The translations under genes and the position numbers were made by a program. Below are positions 15,366 to 23,577 of a DNA stretch of 25,247 bases, piece after piece. This DNA comes from JADFWK01 sp035527895 (GTDB lineage: Bacteria > Desulfobacterota > DSM-4660 > Desulfatiglandales > B25-G16), in contig DATKZQ010000075.1 of NCBI GenBank assembly GCA_035527895.1, positions 1 to 25,247 on the forward strand. Reading direction: 5' to 3'. Position 1 is the stretch's first letter, and each line of letters opens with the position of its first letter. The notes under the pieces were generated by a model. That model was not told the DNA's origin and did not search any database. It saw nothing but the letters and a program-made list of their open reading frames with translations.

Positions 15366-15577
15366 GGGATATGGATGTCTTTTTTTGACACCGAAGAAGC
15401 CCGTGCTGTTATGCTCGATATAGTTGCAGATGAAGGCGGGCGTGCTGCTTTAAAGGTGACGCCCACTTCTCTGCATCTAGAGGTCTGCAGTGGAGACGGG
15501 CGCCCGCCTGGATCATCGGGAAAGAGCAGGCTCAAAGCGCCAGCCTAGTTCGGTGCAAAAAAAGATATCCATATCCC
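15366..15577. repeat. Hairpin repeat element, copy 3 (diverged interior)
   Basis: The left arm 15366-15395 and right arm 15549-15577 form an inverted repeat of 29-30 nt. The arm core GATGTCTTTTTTTGAC matches the arm of copy 1 at 8597-8612. As in copy 1, the right arm has GATATC where the left has GATGTC, and lacks one A after the TTG. Module A of copies 1 and 2 is missing and the interior differs, though a GGGCGT stretch remains. It is a relative of the same family. Confidence 0.7.
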
Positions 15578-15703
15578 TCACTATTGCCGAGTCAAGCAGA
15601 ATAAATGCTCATCATTATGCTCCGAAGCTAAGGCAATAATCGATTCTACTATTTATTAGACGAAAGTCTTCGATAAAGAGTCGATAGGATTACCAGTTTT
15701 TTT

Positions 15704-15712
15704 TGGTATAAT
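15704..15712 (+). promoter_or_regulatory. Extended -10 promoter
   Basis: TGGTATAAT at 15704-15712 is a perfect extended -10 element with no good -35 box. It would start transcription near 15719, about 310 nt before the flavoprotein ATG at 16029. No gene lies between, so the transcript would have a long leader or include a small RNA; a GGCCA/TGGCC hairpin lies at 15749-15760. Confidence 0.4.
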
Positions 15713-16028
15713 GAAGGGCTGACCACCGTCATCTTCCGCATACGAAGCGGCCACTGGCCGAGTCATTCGGCAGGAACGATCTTATTCGCTAAGGTGTTGA
15801 GAGCGAGAAAGGCCTTTGTTGGGGTACCTGGTTGAGGTCAAGACGGAATGTTCGATAAGAAGAAGCGCCCAAGAAGCATTGGCTAAGATATTTGGAGATC
15901 GTACAGTCGGTTGCCTCTAACGGCCCCATATTCCACTCGCATTGGTCCTTCAAAATGAGTATGGTAGGGGCTGAGTGTCTAAGGTATATACGAAAGCTTA
16001 AGTGCACGCGAAGGAAAAGGAGGAGAAA

Positions 16029-16472
16029 ATGAATTTCCAAGACTGTATTACGTTTGCGAATGAAGTGCAAAGATGTTTTCTGGCAACGGCGGAGGGAGAC
16101 CAGCCAAGAGTGCGGGCCTTGGGGTTGTGGTTTGCGGATGAAAAGGGATTCTATTTTCAGACTGAATCTTCAAAGGCACTCTATACTCAACTCACAGGCA
16201 ACAGGAAGGTGGAGGCATGCTTTTATGCACCAGATCCTGGTTCAGGAGCGGGCAAACAGATGAGGATTACCGGTGAGATCGAATTTCTCGATGATATGGC
16301 ACTTAAGAAAAAGGTCCTTGAGGAGAGATCTTTTTTGAAGGCATATGGGATAGAGAAGCCAGAAGATCCACTACTGGTGGTATTCCATATACACAAGGGG
16401 GAGGCCTTTTTTTGGACCATGGCGAATAACATGAAGGAGTCTGAGATAGAAAGAATAAGCTTCGGAGGTTAA
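16029..16472 (+). CDS. Pyridoxamine 5'-phosphate oxidase-like flavoprotein
   Basis: A 147-residue protein of the PNPOx-like split-barrel family, whose members bind FMN or a related cofactor and often act as small reductases. The pattern CFLATAEGDQPRVRALG at 16-32, KGFYFQTESSK at 39-49 and the paired strands through MRITGEIEFLDD near 77-88 are typical, as is the length. The start is ATG 16029, eight bases after AAGGAGGAG; a GTG at 16002 in frame is upstream of that ribosome site and unlikely. It is convergent with rimO, 26 bases apart. The substrate is unknown. Confidence 0.8.
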   Translation: MNFQDCITFANEVQRCFLATAEGDQPRVRALGLWFADEKGFYFQTESSKALYTQLTGNRKVEACFYAPDPGSGAGKQMRITGEIEFLDDMALKKKVLEERSFLKAYGIEKPEDPLLVVFHIHKGEAFFWTMANNMKESEIERISFGG

Positions 16473-16498
16473 AACCAAAAAGGACAACGCAGCAGCAA

Positions 16499-17833
16499 TC
16501 AAAATTCTTTCTCTATCCCGCCCACCAGGTCATAGGGGTGCGCCTCGGTTATGCGAACCGGGACAATCTCCCCCACGATAGCTGACCCCTCGTTTATCAG
16601 CACCTGCCCGTCCACATCCGGGGCCATGGTGGCTGTCCTGCCGGTTAGGAGCAGATCCGTTTCGGGGCTGAGGCCCTCTACGAGCACCGGTACCGTCTGA
16701 CCAACCAACCTTTGATTGAGGCGCTTGCTAATCCGCTTCTGAAGCTCCATAATCTCCCTCAACCGGGCTTGTGCGACGCGCTCATCCACTTTATTATTGA
16801 GCCTCGCAGCGGCGGTCCCCTCCTCCGGGCTAAATGAGAAAACGCCGAGCCAATCGAACTCCGCCGCTTTTACAAAGTCATACAGCTCCCTGAACTGTTC
16901 GTCCGTCTCTCCCGGAAAGCCCACCATGACCGTGGTCCTGAGGGTTATGCTCCTCGATCTCCGTCGTATCCTTTCCATGAGCCGGGGTATCGATTCCCCG
17001 TGTGCAGGACGGCCCATTGCCCTGAGAACACGGGGGTTGCTATGTTGCATGGGGATGTCAAGATAGGGGCACAGCACGTCCTCCGAGTCAATAAGATCCA
17101 GGAGCCTTTCTGTTATGTGTGAGGGATAGGCGTAAAGGATGCGAAGCCATTGCAACCCTTGTATAGTGAGAAGCCTCTCCAGGAGATCCTCGAGTGTAGT
17201 TGGTGGATCCAGGTCATGGCCATACCAGGTGGTATCCTGGGCCACCAGATTTATCTCTTTTACGCCCCGATCAACCATCTCCTGTGCCTCGATGAATAGA
17301 GAATCCACGCTCCTGCTTCGAAACCGACCCCGTAAGGCCGGTATGAGACAGTAAGAACAGCGATGGGAACAGCCTTCGGCGATCTTCAGGTATGCAGAGT
17401 AGAATGGGGTTGTTTGAACCCTCGGCGCGGTGTGGTCAGCTAGGAAATCGGGTTTGCCGATAAGAAGAATCGCTGATTGAGCATCCTGGGTCTCTAAGAC
17501 CTCCGCTATCCTGTGGATTTGCCCGGTGCCCAACCAGGCATCAACCTCCGGGATTTCCCTCAAGAGCTTCTTCCCGTATCGCTGCACAAAACACCCCGAA
17601 ACCACGAGTCTTTTCAGGAAGCCGTGCTGTTTCAATCTTGCGAGCTCAAGTATGGTGTCTATGCTCTCTTCTACTGCCGATCTGATAAAGCCGCAGGTAT
17701 TGACAAGGGCTATCGCTGCGCTTGAGGGATCATCGGTTATGTCATACCCTTTTTCCCTGATAAGGCCGAGCATGAGCTCACTATCTACGAGATTCTTCGC
17801 GCATCCGAGGCTGACAAGAAATACCTTTTGCAT
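16499..17833 (-). CDS. rimO: Ribosomal protein S12 methylthiotransferase
   Basis: RimO adds a methylthio group to a conserved aspartate of ribosomal protein S12. This 444-residue protein has all three domains: the N-terminal UPF0004 domain with cluster cysteines Cys11, Cys47 and Cys81, the radical SAM core with Cys155, Cys159 and Cys162 (CSHRCSYC), and a C-terminal TRAM domain from about 375. The opening VSLGCAKNLVDSE and the block LIPALRGRFRSR distinguish it from MiaB. Length and start are normal. It lies 200 bases downstream of the kinase gene on the same strand. Confidence 0.95.
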   Translation of the reverse strand: MQKVFLVSLGCAKNLVDSELMLGLIREKGYDITDDPSSAAIALVNTCGFIRSAVEESIDTILELARLKQHGFLKRLVVSGCFVQRYGKKLLREIPEVDAWLGTGQIHRIAEVLETQDAQSAILLIGKPDFLADHTAPRVQTTPFYSAYLKIAEGCSHRCSYCLIPALRGRFRSRSVDSLFIEAQEMVDRGVKEINLVAQDTTWYGHDLDPPTTLEDLLERLLTIQGLQWLRILYAYPSHITERLLDLIDSEDVLCPYLDIPMQHSNPRVLRAMGRPAHGESIPRLMERIRRRSRSITLRTTVMVGFPGETDEQFRELYDFVKAAEFDWLGVFSFSPEEGTAAARLNNKVDERVAQARLREIMELQKRISKRLNQRLVGQTVPVLVEGLSPETDLLLTGRTATMAPDVDGQVLINEGSAIVGEIVPVRITEAHPYDLVGGIEKEF

Positions 17834-18032
17834 GAAGGGTTATCCGTTTTGTGCTTAACCGTTTGAATCTCCTTTCCCAAGTACCGTCGCCGTGGGCAAA
17901 TGCCATTTGGTCCGTATGGGGGGCTGCGATTCTTGGGAAAAGGAGGGCGATTGAGAATGAATCATAAGCCAATGAGCCTAAACCCACAGGGCAGAGCAAG
18001 GTTTCCCTAACCAAGGAGCATTGCCATGGCTG

Positions 18033-19298
18033 TCAGGTGCTATTCGATAGGCGGTGAATTATGGTCTGGGTAAAGTTCTTGAAAAACAGCAGTTGAATAG
18101 CCTCGGAGAGTCCGTCCAGAAGCGTGGAACTGAATTTAAGCAGAATACACTCATTTTCGGTAACAATACTGGCATTTCGAGCTTCACCGGTCAGATAGGC
18201 CATCTCCCCGAAACACTGCCCCTTTCCAAGGGTGCTAACGACCTTGTGTCCCTTTCTGACAATCACCTCGCCGCTAATCAGAATATAGAAGGAGTCGTCT
18301 ACCTCGCCCTCCTGGATAATCGTCTTGTCGCCTTCGACCTTGATCACTTCGGTGACTTTAAGGATTTCGCCAATCTGGGTCTCATCGAAATTATGAAAGA
18401 AGGGCAGGGTCTGGATGTAATTGAGCAATTCGGTGTCCAGGTTTTCTTTCGTCGTATCCTGCAAGCCATGTAAGGCCAATCTCAGATCATACGCAAATTC
18501 CGTGGCGGTCTGATACCGTTGTGCCGGGTTTTTAGCAAGAGCTCTGTCCAGGACCTCTCCAATTATTTTGGGTAATTCCGGCCTCAGATCGAAAATGGCG
18601 GTGGGCTCTTCGTTAACGATTTTGTACATAATCGCGTATTCGTTTTCACCATCAAAGGCCATTATTCCGGTTAGGAGTTCGTAGAGCACTGAGCCGAGAG
18701 AGAAGAGGTCGCTTTTCTCCGTGATTGCCTCTTCTTTGATTTGCTCAGGACACATGTATGAGGGTGAGCCGAACAACCCGGTCTCGAGCGTTGATTGACT
18801 CCTCTTCACATAGGCGATGCTGAAATCGGTTATCTTTACCTGGCCGTCTGATGCCAGGATGAGGTTGGAAGGCTTTATGTCCCGGTGAATCACCGCGTTT
18901 TGATGAGCATAATCGAGCCCCTTGCACACGCTGAACACCTTTTCCAGCACTTTTTCGGCGGGCAAGAGATGGGGAGACTTGCAGTATTTGGCAAATGTGG
19001 CTCCGTCCACATATTCCATGGTTATGTAGCACAGGTCTTCGTGGAGATCGGCATCATATACCGTAACAATATTCGGATGCACCAAACGCCCTGCCAACTG
19101 GGCCTCGACAAAGAACTTCTTCTTGTACTTTTCCACCTCCTTGGCGACCGTATCGTTGGGAAGACGGTAGACCTTTATGGCTACCTGACGCTCTATATAG
19201 GGATCTCTGCCAAGATAAACGGAACCCTTACTTCCTTGACCCAACTTTTTCACAATCTCATAGCGACCAATAGTCTTCAGATCATTCAAATCCGCCAT
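18033..19298 (-). CDS. Serine/threonine protein kinase with C-terminal cyclic-nucleotide-binding domain
   Basis: A 421-residue fusion. Residues 13-275 are a Hanks-type kinase: glycine loop GQGSKGSVYLG (20-30), Lys42 for ATP, Glu65 of helix C, HRDIKPSN (138-145) with catalytic Asp140, Asp158 in DFS where DFG is usual, and CPEQ (183-186). All catalytic residues are present. Residues 295-415 form a CAP/PKA-type cyclic-nucleotide-binding domain, with ISGEVIVRKG and the phosphate cassette FGEMAYLTGEARNAS (363-377) keeping Glu365 and Arg374. The order kinase then sensor suggests control by cAMP or cGMP. There is no membrane segment, so it is cytosolic. The start lacks a strong ribosome site. Confidence 0.92.
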   Translation of the reverse strand: MADLNDLKTIGRYEIVKKLGQGSKGSVYLGRDPYIERQVAIKVYRLPNDTVAKEVEKYKKKFFVEAQLAGRLVHPNIVTVYDADLHEDLCYITMEYVDGATFAKYCKSPHLLPAEKVLEKVFSVCKGLDYAHQNAVIHRDIKPSNLILASDGQVKITDFSIAYVKRSQSTLETGLFGSPSYMCPEQIKEEAITEKSDLFSLGSVLYELLTGIMAFDGENEYAIMYKIVNEEPTAIFDLRPELPKIIGEVLDRALAKNPAQRYQTATEFAYDLRLALHGLQDTTKENLDTELLNYIQTLPFFHNFDETQIGEILKVTEVIKVEGDKTIIQEGEVDDSFYILISGEVIVRKGHKVVSTLGKGQCFGEMAYLTGEARNASIVTENECILLKFSSTLLDGLSEAIQLLFFKNFTQTIIHRLSNST

Positions 19299-19752
19299 AA
19301 ATTTATCCGGTACCCTCTCGTGAGATCTCGATAGTAGTTCTTCCCGTTATTATCCGCCTTTGACACAAAGAGATGCCCATAAGGCACCTCATCGTTCCAT
19401 TCTGTTGTTCTGATCGCCAGCGGAGTGAAGACGATCTGAGTGAATAGAGAAAAGCCATGTGTCACGGAGCCTATATTATTCTTATCGAGTCACATGTCAA
19501 TAAACTTGAGGGAGATATCCTTGCTTTTTGAGAAGGAAAATGCTTTTGGCGTCTTGCGTCAGACGCTGAAACTGACAAGCATAAAGGGAGGAGCAGTGAG
19601 ATAAATGCTCACGAGGGATGGGGCTGCAGTCGGCGCTCTAAAAGTGCAAACACGTGATTAACTTCCCGTAAAGAATTAACAATAGACAAGAGGGCTAAAC
19701 TGGTTTATTAAGCGAGTATTCTGCAGCACGGCCACGCGGTCAGGGGAAAGAG
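19299..19752. other. Divergent intergenic region between the kinase and radical SAM genes
   Basis: About 450 bases with no supportable gene. It must hold promoters for both divergent genes, but I see none close to consensus. A hairpin GCGTCT/AGACGC lies at 19549-19566. A phrase GGGAGATATCCTTGC near 19511 faintly recalls the hairpin repeat arms but is too diverged to call. Confidence 0.4.
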
Positions 19753-20751
19753 ATGCAACGGACGAAAGGCATTCAGGATCTCCTACCGAAGGAGGAACGA
19801 GATCTCTTTGACCGGGCATGGGAGCTGACCAGGGAGATCCACGGAAGCGATTTCACCTTCTATCTGCCCGGAATGATCAGGTACGGTAGTATAAGGGGCC
19901 GCTATCCTGCCCTCTCGTTAACCGGCAACAGGTGCCAGTTGCAGTGTGAGCACTGCAAGGGGTTGCTCCTCGAACCAATGATACGGGCAACTACCCCTGA
20001 GGCTCTTGTCGGGAAGTGCCTCAAGCTAACACGGTCAGGTCATGCGGGGGTGCTGTTGAGCGGGGGGTCCGACCACAGGGGCAGACTTCCGTGGGAGAAA
20101 TTTGTAGGGGCCATCACGCGTGTAAGGTCCGAGACCAGTCTGTTCATATCGGCGCACTGCGGTTTCTTGGACTTTGAGACAGCAGTGGCCCTGAAAGAAG
20201 CAGGCGTGGATCAGGCCCTGATAGATATCATGGGCGATGAAGACACCGCGCGAAAGATCTACCACCTTGACGGTCTTCACGAGGTGGTAAACTCCTTGGA
20301 AGCCCTTTCCAGATCGGGACTCGATATGGTGCCCCATATCGTTGCAGGGCTCAACCACGGAAGAGTACAGGGTGAATATGAGGCCCTTCATATCATAAGT
20401 CGTTTTCATCCCTCTGCTCTGGTGGTAGTGGTGCTCACTCCGCTGAAAGGAACACCGATGGAAACTGTTTCACCCCTTTCCCCGATCGAGGTTGCACGGT
20501 TAATTGCTCAGGCACGAATGATGATGCCGTATACTCCCATTTCTCTTGGCTGCGAGCGGCCACGAAACAAGCGAAATGAGCTCATGGAAGCCCTGGCCGT
20601 CTACGCAGGCGCCACGAGGATGGCAGTGTGGTCGCCGAAGACCGTGGATCTGGTTTTGGACCTCGGACTAAAATCGCTGTTTCAGCCTACCTGCTGTTCG
20701 GTTCCTTATCGGCAGGATTTCAGCAACGAATTGAGCAACCTGCGATACTAG
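19753..20751 (+). CDS. Radical SAM protein resembling LipS-type lipoyl synthases
   Basis: A 332-residue radical SAM enzyme. Cys61, Cys65 and Cys68 (CQLQCEHC) bind the catalytic cluster. LLSGGSDHRGRLP near 101-113 replaces the common GGEP motif. The pattern SLTGNRC before the cluster, the barrel with HCGFLD and GVDQALIDIMGDEDT, and a Cys314-Cys315 pair near the C-terminus recall LipS1/LipS2, the two-protein lipoyl synthase of archaea and some bacteria. This is recognition by pattern, not search. If it is one LipS half, its partner is not in the window. A good AGGGGAAAG ribosome site precedes the ATG. It converges on the glc operon. Confidence 0.8.
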   Translation: MQRTKGIQDLLPKEERDLFDRAWELTREIHGSDFTFYLPGMIRYGSIRGRYPALSLTGNRCQLQCEHCKGLLLEPMIRATTPEALVGKCLKLTRSGHAGVLLSGGSDHRGRLPWEKFVGAITRVRSETSLFISAHCGFLDFETAVALKEAGVDQALIDIMGDEDTARKIYHLDGLHEVVNSLEALSRSGLDMVPHIVAGLNHGRVQGEYEALHIISRFHPSALVVVVLTPLKGTPMETVSPLSPIEVARLIAQARMMMPYTPISLGCERPRNKRNELMEALAVYAGATRMAVWSPKTVDLVLDLGLKSLFQPTCCSVPYRQDFSNELSNLRY

Positions 20752-20784
20752 GGGGGACACATCTCGCCGGAGCGGAGCAAGCCT

Positions 20785-20808
20785 GGCCAGGTGCTGCTGG
20801 CCTTTAAA
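20785..20808 (+). terminator. Possible terminator after the radical SAM gene
   Basis: GGCCAG (20785-20790) pairs with CTGGCC (20797-20802) around a 6-nt loop and is followed by TTTAAAT. The T tract is weak, so the call is tentative. Confidence 0.35.
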
Positions 20809-20880
20809 TGGCATGGGCCTCTTTTGTTTGCATATTGGGGACGCTGAAGCGGATTTCTCCGTGTTAAGAGGGGAGAGATC

Positions 20881-22185
20881 TCAATAAAACGGTGGCTTCA
20901 GGGCTCGATCCACAAGATCAGCAAGGTCAAGGACTTCACAATCGAGGCCGTGCCTTGTTACGCCGTAGGCCAGCTGTATGGAACAGGCCGGACAGGTCGT
21001 CACTATAATGTCGGCTTCCGTCTTTTTGACGTTATTCATCTTGCGATCGAGGATCTCCATGGACTGTCCGTAATGGGCTATGTTGTAAGTACCGGCAGCA
21101 CCGCAGCACCAATCCGCTTCAGGCAGCTCCCGGTACTCGATCCCGGGAATGCTGCGGATGATCTCCCTTGGTTCATCGACCAGGTTCTGGTAGCGGCCCA
21201 TATGGCAGGGATCGTGATACGTTACCCGCGCCTCGACCCGCCTCTCAAATTCCGGCAATCCAATCTCCACAAGATATTCGCTTAATGCCTTTATCTTTGC
21301 TCCCGTCCGGGCAGCTGTATCGGCATACCCGGGGTCATCGGCAAACATCAACGGGTATTCCTTCAAGAATGCCGAGCAGCTCCCGCAATCCGTGACTATG
21401 GCATCCACATCAAGGCGGCTCATCATGTCCAGGTTTCGAAGGACAAGTTCTTTGGCCCCCTTTTCATCCCCGTAGCTTGCCACCGGCAGGCCACAGCACA
21501 GGTTGTCCAGGATTTTCACGTTGCATCCTGCTGCTCGAAGCGTCCTTACGGTAGAAACCCCTACCTGGGGCAGGGCGTAGTTCGTGGCGCAACCCACAAA
21601 GTATGCAACCTGCCGGTTTGCCATGTCAGGATCGGGTCCGAGTTCATTCGTGCGCTCCCTGAAGAAGCGAAGGGGCAGTCTCTCCACAAGATCCACTACC
21701 TTATCCCTGTCACGCCCAAACCACTTCAAGACCCCCAATGCCCTGGCCGCTCGATCCAGCCTGCTCTTCTTTCCCAAAGCCGCCAGGCGGACACAGAGAT
21801 CCATCCTTTTCGGGTTTGGAAGCAGTCTCCTCGCTACAAATCTCAACAGCCGTGGTTCGCCGAGCTGCTGCATATACACGGAGCGCCCCTTAATGACGTT
21901 TTCAGGCGTCCTCACCCCGGACATGCAGTTGGCAACACAGGCCCGGCAGAGGAGGCACTCGAAGAGGGGTGCCTTCAACTCTTCGCTCATCTCCAGCCTG
22001 CCCTCGATCAGGTCTTGCAGGTGTATATTATGCCCCCGGGCCGCTGCCCGCTCCTCGCCGGTAATGGTGTACACCGGGCAGGTGCTCAGGCAGAACCCGC
22101 ATTTGTTACACCTGGCCACCTCGTCATAAATGGGCAGCAATTCCTGGCCTACCATTTTATCACCCGGCGGTTCTGTTTTGTTCAT
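20881..22185 (-). CDS. glcF: Glycolate/lactate oxidase iron-sulfur subunit (GlcF-like)
   Basis: A 434-residue electron-transfer subunit. Two [4Fe-4S] motifs lie at Cys26/29/32/36 and Cys77/80/83/87. Two CCG domains follow, ending in DNLCCGLP and DWCCGAAG, with the second preceded by HDPCHMGR. This is the arrangement of GlcF and related heterodisulfide-reductase-like partners, which pass electrons from the flavin subunits to quinone or another carrier. The start is two bases after the glcE stop, with AGGGGG as ribosome site. The substrate could be glycolate, D-lactate or another 2-hydroxy acid; the operon order D-E-F is classical. Confidence 0.85.
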   Translation of the reverse strand: MNKTEPPGDKMVGQELLPIYDEVARCNKCGFCLSTCPVYTITGEERAAARGHNIHLQDLIEGRLEMSEELKAPLFECLLCRACVANCMSGVRTPENVIKGRSVYMQQLGEPRLLRFVARRLLPNPKRMDLCVRLAALGKKSRLDRAARALGVLKWFGRDRDKVVDLVERLPLRFFRERTNELGPDPDMANRQVAYFVGCATNYALPQVGVSTVRTLRAAGCNVKILDNLCCGLPVASYGDEKGAKELVLRNLDMMSRLDVDAIVTDCGSCSAFLKEYPLMFADDPGYADTAARTGAKIKALSEYLVEIGLPEFERRVEARVTYHDPCHMGRYQNLVDEPREIIRSIPGIEYRELPEADWCCGAAGTYNIAHYGQSMEILDRKMNNVKKTEADIIVTTCPACSIQLAYGVTRHGLDCEVLDLADLVDRALKPPFY

Positions 22186-22187
22186 CC

Positions 22188-23573
22188 CTATATTCCCCCT
22201 ACGTACCGGCCGGGGTTCAAAATGGCCTTGGGGTCAAATGCCCTTTTGAGCTGCTGCATGATAGGGAACATCCCTCCCACATCACCCCATACATCGACTC
22301 TTCCCTTGAACTCCGGTGGGGCATAGGCTACGACCACAGAGCCATCCATGCCCTCGGACCGCTTCCGCAATTCATGCAACACCTCAGTAAGCGCTTCCTC
22401 CTTTTCCCTATAGAGGCCACCGTCAAGGGCCATGTGGGCGTATACGATTCCACTGCCGGCATGAGAGAGCTGGTAACACACTACGTTCTCGTTAGCCGTA
22501 TGTTCTTCGATAGCTGCGCTGATTTCATGAGTGAGGGATAGGGGAACGCTTACCTTGAGACCGATACTTCGATTCCCTTTCGCGCGCACCTCGAGCGCCA
22601 ATCGTCCTAGCCGTCTCCAGAACGCAACCTCCTCTGATCCTCGAAGGATTTCAATCTGCTCTGTCCCTTGTGAGCGTGCCAGGTTTTCTATTTCGGCAAT
22701 CTGGCGCTCCACGGCCTCCCTGATTCCCTCGATGCCCACAGCCACCCACGCTTCAACCGCTGTTTCGGCCGATGACTTCCCCCTTGCGGACAGCATAGAT
22801 GCGGTCATGGAATTGTAGACCTCGATGCAGGAGGGCAAGAGCTGAGATTCCAAGAGCGTGCGCGCAAGGGCCCAGGGCTGCTCTGAAGAGGGGAATCCTA
22901 TTATGACGGTGGCCTGGTCTTCAGGCACTGGCAGTATTCTGCAGGTGGCTTCAACAATAATTGCCAGTGTGCCCAGAGACCCAATGTAGAGTTTGCTCAT
23001 GTCATAGCCCGATACATTCTTAACGGTCTTTCCACCTGCAACGGTCTTCAACCCTTCTGCCCCCTGTTCAGGGATGATTACCTCGATCCCGAGAACCAGG
23101 TCTCTCAACGTTCCGTACCTGAGGCGGCGGGGACCGCTGCTATTGCCCGCAATTGCACCGCCGAGGGTTGCCTTGTCTCCAAAGGGCGGATCCAGAGGAA
23201 GGAAGAAACCCGACCCAATATGACGGAGGTTCTCCTGGATTGCCGCCAAACAAACCCCTGCTTCGGCAGTAACGGTCATGTTTTCATGGTCCTGATCTAC
23301 AATCCGGTCCAGTCGAGTCAGGCACAGTACAAGATCAAGGCGGCGAGGCGGTGCGCCCAGGCCCATGTGAGTACCCCCTCCCCAGGGTACAATGGTCAGC
23401 CCTTGCTCAAGGGCCAAAGCGACAATCCTTTCGACCTCCTCGCGGCTACCCGGGAAAAGCACTGCCTGAGGTACCTGGCCGTCCACTGCATAATCCCTGA
23501 GAGCCTCACCTTCCTTTACGCCGGCCTTCCCTACAATTTCCGTTAACCACTTTCGGGTCTTACGATCGGTCAT
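22188..23573 (-). CDS. glcE: FAD-binding oxidase subunit (GlcE-like)
   Basis: A 461-residue protein with a PCMH-type FAD-binding domain, seen in VPWGGGTHMGLG at 62-73 and in GGAIAGNSSGPRRLRYG around 145-161, and the usual C-terminal ending with FDPKAILNPGRY. Classical GlcE is shorter (about 350 residues), so this one has a fuller C-terminal oxidase domain and is closer to a second GlcD-type subunit. I place the start at ATG 23573, four bases after the glcD stop; an in-frame ATG at 23645 would overlap glcD and add an unlikely extension. It is co-transcribed between glcD and glcF. Confidence 0.8.
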   Translation of the reverse strand: MTDRKTRKWLTEIVGKAGVKEGEALRDYAVDGQVPQAVLFPGSREEVERIVALALEQGLTIVPWGGGTHMGLGAPPRRLDLVLCLTRLDRIVDQDHENMTVTAEAGVCLAAIQENLRHIGSGFFLPLDPPFGDKATLGGAIAGNSSGPRRLRYGTLRDLVLGIEVIIPEQGAEGLKTVAGGKTVKNVSGYDMSKLYIGSLGTLAIIVEATCRILPVPEDQATVIIGFPSSEQPWALARTLLESQLLPSCIEVYNSMTASMLSARGKSSAETAVEAWVAVGIEGIREAVERQIAEIENLARSQGTEQIEILRGSEEVAFWRRLGRLALEVRAKGNRSIGLKVSVPLSLTHEISAAIEEHTANENVVCYQLSHAGSGIVYAHMALDGGLYREKEEALTEVLHELRKRSEGMDGSVVVAYAPPEFKGRVDVWGDVGGMFPIMQQLKRAFDPKAILNPGRYVGGI

Positions 23574-23577
23574 GTGT

